From the NCBI GenBank assembly GCA_046313675.1, contig JBKBXU010000189.1, forward strand, positions 1 to 8,904: 8,904 bases of DNA. The letters are read 5' to 3'. The translations under genes were made by a program, and so were the position numbers. This stretch comes from JBKBXU01 sp046313675 (GTDB lineage Bacteria > Bacteroidota > Bacteroidia > Cytophagales > Cytophagaceae). The notes below the pieces were generated by a model. That model made no database searches, was not told the DNA's origin, and saw only the letters and a program-made list of their open reading frames with translations. Position 1 is the stretch's first letter. Every line of letters begins with the position of its first letter. Positions 1 through 6,700 of this stretch are shown here, piece after piece.

Positions 1-237
1 ACTTCTGTATTTTTGAACCCATGTATCTCCTGAGAAGAAGGATGTTATATACCTTGCCTGAAGGCCGGGCCATTGAACTCTTTGATGAAGTATGGCCCTT
101 GGTTTATGAGCACTTCCTACAAAAGCGGGGTTCAGATGGGTTGGTACAGCATAAAACTGGCTGAATTGAACATCCTGGGCAAAAGTTCCCGTTGCCGTAA
201 AAAGAAGTAAAAGCCATATGTAATAAAATGCCTTCAT
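1..237 (-). CDS. PorP/SprF-family type IX secretion system membrane protein (N-terminal part, truncated by window edge)
   Basis: Reading the minus strand from the ATG at 237-235 gives 79 codons with no stop to the window edge. Residues 1-20 form a signal peptide: MKAF, a hydrophobic core YYIWLLLLF, then cleavage after GTFA just before QD. The mature start reads QDVQFSQFYAVPTHLNPAF (residues 21-39), followed by the QWPGL motif (55-59) and ITSFFSGD (64-71). This is the hallmark beginning of the PorP/SprF family, outer-membrane beta-barrel-like proteins of about 300-350 residues. SprF is required for secretion of the gliding adhesin SprB, and family members commonly sit beside genes for type B CTD cargo. 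An in-frame stop at 267-265 and no other ATG support this start. No Shine-Dalgarno is visible. It diverges from the giant repeat gene at 651, which is its likely client (inference). Only about a quarter of the gene is present, so integrity further left is unknown. Confidence 0.92.
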   Translation of the reverse strand, partial: MKAFYYIWLLLLFTATGTFAQDVQFSQFYAVPTHLNPAFVGSAHKPRAILHQRVQWPGLQARYITSFFSGDTWVQKYRS

Positions 238-358
238 TAAGCTGAATTGAGTTTCTAGGGACGTTTACGAGAACAAGAATAAAAGGATATAACTATTCAA
301 ATATTTTTTTTTATTATTTTATCTTTTGGCAAAAGATATTTAAATATAAAGTAATTAC

Positions 359-373
359 ATTGTTTTTGAAACA
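359..373. repeat. Palindromic repeat, left copy (ATTGTTTTTGAAACA)
   Basis: TGTTT and AAACA (361-365 and 369-373) form 5-bp arms around a 3-base centre. The 15-base sequence matches the copy at 520-534 at 13 of 15 positions. Two related palindromes in one divergent promoter region would fit paired operator half-sites, but low-complexity AT-rich DNA makes chance matches easy. Confidence 0.3.
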
Positions 374-467
374 CCAACAAAAAATAATTTTAAAAAACTT
401 ATAGAGAGAGCCATTTCTATGAATCTGAGCAGGATTTGTAATTAATTTTAATAGTAAGTATTTATAT

Positions 468-522
468 AATAATCCGGTTTTTGTCTTTCTATGAAACTCG
501 TTATTTAAAAAACAGGATTATT
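468..522. promoter_or_regulatory. Imperfect 15-bp inverted repeat (possible hairpin) upstream of the giant gene
   Basis: The left arm AATAATCCGGTTTTT (468-482) pairs with the right arm AAAAACAGGATTATT (508-522). There are 14 pairs and one G/A mismatch (476/514), around a 25-base loop. The outer 8 bp (AATAATCC / GGATTATT) are perfect. It lies about 130 bases before the start of the giant gene. It could form a 5' leader structure or be a protein-binding site. It is not a classic terminator, because the stem is AT-rich and no gene ends here. Seen directly in the sequence; any function is inference. Confidence 0.35.
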
Positions 523-534
523 GTTTTGAAAACA
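520..534. repeat. Palindromic repeat, right copy (ATTGTTTTGAAAACA)
   Basis: TGTTTT and AAAACA (522-527 and 529-534) form perfect 6-bp arms around a single central G. It is the second copy of the motif at 359-373, 161 bases away. It abuts and partly overlaps the right arm of the hairpin at 468-522, so the structures could compete or act together. Its function is unknown. Confidence 0.3.
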
Positions 535-650
535 TAACTAAATTTCGACAAAGTGTAATATTTTCTACATAAAAGCTCCGTCAGGCTCTCAACTAAATCT
601 GCTTCCTTGCGTATAACAGGTATTAAATTAATATGGATTGCGGTACATAA

Positions 651-725
651 ATGAGAATATTTAAAAAACTTTTTTGGAGAGGTTTATTTCTGCTTTTGCT
701 GTTTTCAGCGAAAACTTCTTACGCC
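651..725 (+). other. Signal peptide (Sec, type I) of the giant protein
   Basis: Residues 1-25: a basic n-region MRIFKKLFWR, a hydrophobic core GLFLLLLFSA, and a c-region ending S-Y-A, with predicted cleavage before Gln26. Ala|Gln is the commonest junction in Bacteroidota signal peptides and also occurs in the neighbouring PorP/SprF protein (FA|QD). T9SS cargo first crosses the inner membrane by Sec, so this fits. Confidence 0.9.
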
Positions 726-3700
726 CAACTTGGGGGGTGTAATGCTGGCGTTCCTGTTATAGAAGTGGATTTAAGTTCAAAAGTCGATTGCGTTTGGACG
801 AGTTTTCATGAGTTTGCCAATGGCCGAATTACCCGAAGTGGGCAATGTTGTGGGGTAGCAAATAACATTAATTGTATTCTCTTTGTGGTAACTCTTCACC
901 CGGATGCAGAACGAATTAATTTCAATGTATTGGGTGGGGCTATGCCGGACAATCTGGACTATACCATTAGTTGTGCTCAGCCACCCCGTCAGGGAGGTAC
1001 GCCTGTCTGTATGGAAGGGTCTGGTCCTCATTATATTAATTATTGTAAGCCAGGAAGCAACTGGAATACCTTTCAGGTAACCTCCATTGCCAAGCCTTCC
1101 GTGTCTCCTCCTACTTATGTGAGCGATGGCTGTCAGGGTGTGTTGTCCGCAGAAGGGTATGAAACCAATACCATTCAATGGAATTCCATTTACCCCGGTA
1201 CTCCCGGACAATATAACCATTTTTTAAGTTGTGCTTCTAATTGCGCTACCACTACCGTAAATGCCCAACCAGGCTATCCTCCTTATGTTGATTATGAGGT
1301 GCGTGGTACGCCAGCAGGTGGTTGTGGTGGTGATGTAGTGATTCAGACCGTACGGGTGACATTTGTTGATGATAAAGCAATTACGTTTTCACCTCCCAAT
1401 CCTAATATTTGTTTTGGTGGAAGCAATACCTCTGTAACTGCAAATATTAGCGGAGGGCTTGCTCCTTATAATTACTCCTGGGTCCGGCAATCAAATGGAG
1501 CACCGGCAGGCAATACTCAAACAATAAGCGTTAATCAGGATACCTATACGGTAACAGTTACCGATGCCACTAATTGCCCTCCAACCGTGGCAAGTGTTAC
1601 GGTAACAGCGAATCCATCTCCGATAGCGGTAACGGCAGGGCCTGATGTTGTTAGCTGTACCAATAACCCTGCGGTTGAACTGACCAGTTCGGTTCAAATG
1701 GCCACCGGGGTAGTCTGGACAGGCGGTAATGTGGCTAATTATTCCACTTCCAATGCAGTTTTAAATCCTATTTATACACCAACGGCTGCCGAAAATATGG
1801 CCGGGAATGTAATAACACATACGGTTACAACAAGTGGTAACGGCAACTGCCCTCCCGAATCGGATCAGCTCACCCATACCATTGTCGCTGCGCCAACAAT
1901 CAGTTTGAATGGCCCTTTTTCTTCTTGTGCCAATAATCCGTCCACACCATTAAGCGGTACGGTTACTGACGCCGTATCTGTTGAATGGCTTGGTGGCAAC
2001 GGATCATTTTTTCCTAACCGAAATACCCTGGATGCAACCTATACAGCTACGGCAACTGAGGTTGAAAACGGGAATGTTAGTCTTACTTTGCGGGCTTACG
2101 GACATGCGTCCTGCCTTCCTGTGGATCAGTCTACTTCGATATCCTTTACACAAGCTCCTACGGTTGATGCAGGCGATAATTTTACTGTGTGCGCCAATAA
2201 CAGAACAGTAACCCTTAATGGAGAAGTTACTGTTGCAACCGGTGGCTCCTGGTCAGGAGGCTCAGGGGATTATTCAAGCCAATTTACACCGGTTACAGAA
2301 TATACGCCTTCACAGGCTGAAGTAGATGCCGGTTTTGTAAGGTTAACATTGACAAGTACAGGTAATGGCTTATGTAGCGCCGTTTCCGATGAAGTAGATA
2401 TTAATATCACGGTGGCTCCAATTGTAAATGCAGGCCTGGATCGTACGGTTTGTAAAAACAATGCTGTGGTGACGCTTAATGGCTCCATTGCTCATGCCGG
2501 TGGTTTTACCTGGACAGGGGGCGCCGGTGGTACCTTTTCACCCCCTGGCGTTTTAAACCCAACATATACTCCTACTCAAACAGACCTTAATAATAATAGT
2601 GTCACGCTACGATTGACTTCTACAGACCATGGCAATTGTAACCCAGTGTTTGATGAAATGACCATCAACTACACCAATCCGCCGGTGGTAAATGCAGGTG
2701 CAGACCAAACGGTGTGTGCCAATAACGCAACAGTGACTTTGACAGGTTCTGTAACAGGTGCTACAGGTGGAACCTGGTCAGGCGGTACAGGTGCTTTTGC
2801 CAATGCCAATTCTACAAGTACAACCTATGCACCCTCTACCACCGATATTAGCAATGGTTCAGTTAATTTAATTCTTACATCGGTAGGAAATGGAAACTGT
2901 TTGCCTGTAAGAGATACCGTGGTTGTTACCATACTTCCTGCACCCATAGTAAATTCGGGAGGACCGGTTACGGTATGTGCCAATAATTCTTCTGTAAGCC
3001 TCAATGGGTCGGTTGTTAATTCAGCAGGGAATCCAGGTACGGGAGAATGGATTGGTGGAACGACAAGCAGTTTCAGTACAAACAGGACGGATCTTAATGC
3101 CTCATATACGCCTAGTGAAGCAGAAATTATCAATGGTAGCGTCACCTTGACCCTACGTTCTACCGATAATGGATTATGCAACCCGGTTCAGGCAACTAAG
3201 GTTATTACTATTAGTCCTGCGCCTACCGTAAACGCAGGAAGTAACAGGACCGTTTGTGCTAATAATTCAACGGTCACGCTGAACGGATCTGTGACAGGAG
3301 CCACCGGAGGGGAATGGACAGGTGGAACAGGAACTTTCGTTCCGGATAGACAAACCTTAAATGCTACGTACACCCCTTCACTTGATGAACGGAATAATCT
3401 TACAACGGTTAACCTTACGCTTACTACTACAGGTAATGGAAGCTGTAATGCTGTAAGTAGCGCTATGAGCATTTCTATTACACCTGCACCTGTTGTTAAT
3501 GCCGGAACAGACCGGACAGTATGTGCAAACAATGCTTCGGTGACCCTTAATGGTACCATAACTGGTGCTTTGGGTGGGGAATGGATCGGTGGGGCTGGTA
3601 TTTTTAACCCAAACAGACAAACTTTAAATGCTACATATACCCCTTCTGCTGATGAAATTTCTGCTCAAGGCCTGACATTGACGTTATCTTCAACAGGTAA

Positions 3701-6700
3701 TGGAAATTGTAATGTTGTGCAGGATCAAATGGGCATTACCATTACGCCTTCTCCCATTGTTAATGCAGGAGCACCGCAATCTGTGTGTGCCAACAACGTG
3801 GCTATTACACTAAACGGATCGGTTACTAACTCAGCAGGAAATCCAGGCACGGGAGAATGGATTGGAGGAACAGGAAACTTCAGTACCAACCGTCAGGATT
3901 TGGCCGCAGTATATACACCTTCTTCCGCTGAAATATCTTCCGGTTCCGTGAGCCTGACCTTACGAAGTACCGGAAATGGCAATTGCAATGCTGTTTTGGC
4001 TAATGTTACCCACACGATAACTCCTGCACCAGTTGTAAATGCGGGGTCGGATCAAATGGTTTGTGCCAACAACCCCCAAGTGAGTCTTAACGGAAGCGTT
4101 ACAATTGCAGATGGAGGAACATGGACTACTAATGGATCAGGAACATTTCTTTCTAATGCCTCTGATTTAAATGCAACCTATACCCCTTCACCTACGGACA
4201 TTACCAATGGCTCGGTAAGGCTTACGCTGACATCCAGTGACGTAAATAATTGTACGCCTGTAAGCTCTTCAATGGATGTGACCATTTCGCCCGGGCCGAC
4301 AGCTAATGTAGGGCCTGCAAGCAAACAGATCGTTGTATGTTCCAATAATCCTACTGTAAACCTGAACGGGTCTGTAACCGTTGCCAGTGGTGGTGAATGG
4401 ATTGGAGGTATGGGTACCTTTAGTCCTAATCGGCAGACCTTAAATGCTACGTATATTCCTGCTCCTATGGAAACGGCCATGCCTGTAATGGCTCTTATAC
4501 TGGAGACGACAGGTAATGGGAATTGCCTTCCGGCAAGGGATACCTTAAGGATATTCTTCCTTCCGGCACCGGTCGTAAATGCAGGGCCAGATCAGAGTAT
4601 TTGCAGGAATAATTCCGCAGTTCAGTTGGCTGGCCAGGTGACGGGATCATCCCAAACAAGAACATGGTCCGGAGGTTCCGGGTCGTTTAGTCCCAATCCA
4701 AACGACCTGAATGCTGTTTATAATCCAACTCCACAGGAGCTAATCAATGGTTCAGTAACCCTAACTCTTACTGCCACGCGATCCGGATGTAATCCGGTTT
4801 CAGACAACGTAGTGATAAATTTTACAGATGCTCCTACGGTGGATGCCGGGCCGGATAGAAATATTTGTTCAAACAATCCATCCGTTTCCCTTGGGGGTTC
4901 ATCCTCTACAGGTGCCGGGGTATGGTCAGGTGGAAACGGCACATTTTCTCCGAATAGTTTGAATTCCGTTTACACCCCAACTCCAGCAGAGATTACCGCA
5001 GGAAGTCTGGAGTTAACCCTTACATCAGACGATAATGGCAACTGTTTACCTGTAGAAGATGTGATGAGGATAACTTTTACCCCTGCCCCTACGGCAAATG
5101 CCGGAAACCCGCAAACGGTGTGTGCCAATAATTCAACCGTGACCCTTAATGGTTCGGTAACTGTCGCGACAGGTGGGGTTTGGTCGGGAGGATCTGGAGG
5201 CGTCTTTACGCCAAATGCAAATACACTTAATGCTACCTATATACCTTCTGCTGCAGACAGAACCAACGGTTCTGCTTTATTAACCTTAACTACGACCGGC
5301 AACGGTAACTGTTCTCCCGTTACCAGCCAGGTAGGGATTACCATAACACCGGCACCGGTGGTAAATGCAGGTAACGATATTAATTCATGTGCCAACAATT
5401 CTACGGTTACACTTAACGGTTCTGTGACAGTAGCTTCAGGAGGCCTTTGGGTTGGAGGAAGTGGTATTTTTTCTCCAAACAGAAATGCGTTGAATGCTAC
5501 GTATACACCTACCTCTTCGGAAGTTGCTGAGGGCAGTGTTACCTTGACGCTGGTTTCAACCGGAAACGGTAACTGCAACCAGGTTTCTGATCAGGTGCAA
5601 ATAAATTATGCCCCCACACCTCTTGTAAATGCTGGGAGTGATCAAACTTTGTGTGGAACGGTAACTTCTGTTCAGTTAAACGGCCAAGTGACAAATGCAG
5701 GCGGAGGAGTATGGACTACCAATGGAAGTGGTACTTTTTCCAGTGCAAGTGCTTTGAATGCCCAATACATCCCCTCAGCAGCCGACAGAACACCGGGAAA
5801 CACAGTGACCCTGACATTGACCTCTGCCAATCATGGTGCGTGTAACCCCGTTACCGATCAGATGCAGATTACGTTTACGGCAATACCTACGGTAAACGCA
5901 GGACCTAATAAAACAGTCTGTACCAACGATTTTCCAGTTCAGTTGGAAGGCTCAGGATCTCCTGCAACCTGGTCGGGTGGAGGAGGTACGTATTCTCCTA
6001 ATGCGTCTACCCTTAATGCAACATATCAACCTACTGCTACAGAAATAAGCAATGGTTCTGTAACATTGACATTAACAACAACTGCCAATGGGCCGTGTTT
6101 GCCTGTGTCATCAACAGTGACCATTACCTTGCCTCCCGGACCGGTTGTAAATGCAGGTCCTGATCGGACTGTATGTGGTGATGTTAACAGTGTGCCGATG
6201 ACCGCCTCAGTTCAAAATGCCGGAGGTGGTATTTGGACTACAGATGGAACAGGTACATTTTCTCCTAACGCAACTACAATTAATGCGGTATATATCCCTT
6301 CGGTAACAGATAAGGCAGATGGTAGTATAAATCTTAGGTTGACATCAACCGGAAATGGAAGTTGCTCAGCGGTTTCCGACCTGATGGTTTTAACCATTAC
6401 GCCTCCGCCTACTGTTAATGCCGGACCGGATATGACACGTTGTGGCGACATCGGAGGCTTTACTTTGAACGGACAGGTTACGGTAGCAAGCGGTGGAGTA
6501 TGGACTACGACCGGTTCCGGGTCTTTTAATCCGGATAATGCTACTTTAAATGCTACATACATTCCTTCGGCACAAGATGTGGAAGACGGATTTGTGGATT
6601 TTACCCTTACAACCACCGGAAATGGTACTTGTAATGCGGTGTCCGATCAAATGCGCCTGACTTTGACACCGGCGCCTACCGTTAATGCAGGCCCCGACAA

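Larger units (their letters stand above)
238..650. other. AT-rich divergent intergenic region
   Basis: These 413 bases separate two divergent starts and must hold the promoters of both genes. I see no coding region, tRNA or terminator. Composition is strikingly AT-rich (301-360 has only about 7 G/C in 60) compared with the roughly half-GC repeat gene. No exact Bacteroidota promoter (TTTG at -33 with TAnnTTTG at -7) was found on either strand, only near matches, so no promoter is annotated. A run of nine T lies at 304-312. A hairpin (468-522) and two related palindromes (359-373 and 520-534) are listed separately. Confidence 0.8.

Noticed and set aside
304..312. T9 run between the divergent genes as a phase-variable tract
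   Set aside because: A single run in very AT-rich DNA with no defined promoter around it.
320..328. TATCTTTTG on the plus strand as a -7 box
   Set aside because: The spacer inside the box is three bases instead of two and there is no suitably placed TTTG upstream.
298..333. Possible minus-strand promoter for the PorP/SprF gene: AATATTTG (305-298) with TTTG (333-330)
   Set aside because: One mismatch to TAnnTTTG, a 24-base spacer that seems too long, and many similar near matches in this AT-rich stretch.
404..590. 7-bp inverted repeat GAGAGCC (406-412) / GGCTCTC (584-590)
   Set aside because: The arms are short and about 170 bases apart, and the pairing does not extend; expected by chance.
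633..650. Five-codon frame ATG GAT TGC GGT ACA TAA ending right before the start at 651
   Set aside because: Too short to distinguish from chance; no Shine-Dalgarno and no attenuator structure tied to it. Its stop does help fix the start of the giant gene.
660..675. TTTAAAAAAC followed by T6 as a frameshift or phase-variation site in the signal peptide
   Set aside because: The A AAA AAC heptamer is not in the required frame, and runs of six are too short to argue for phase variation without strain data.
732..743. LGGC at residues 27-30, resembling a lipobox
   Set aside because: It lies after a charged, polar stretch (AKTSYAQ) rather than at the end of the hydrophobic core, has Gly at -2, and a standard S-Y-A|Q type I site precedes it.
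2825..3620. Long minus-strand open frames opposite the repeats, here and at 4178-4480, 5237-5578, 6212-6917 and 8582-8827, some with repetitive LLAHTV / FTxGAGV text
   Set aside because: They are periodic mirror images of the repeat codons on the plus strand. They lack signal peptides and independent family resemblance, and break at repeat irregularities.
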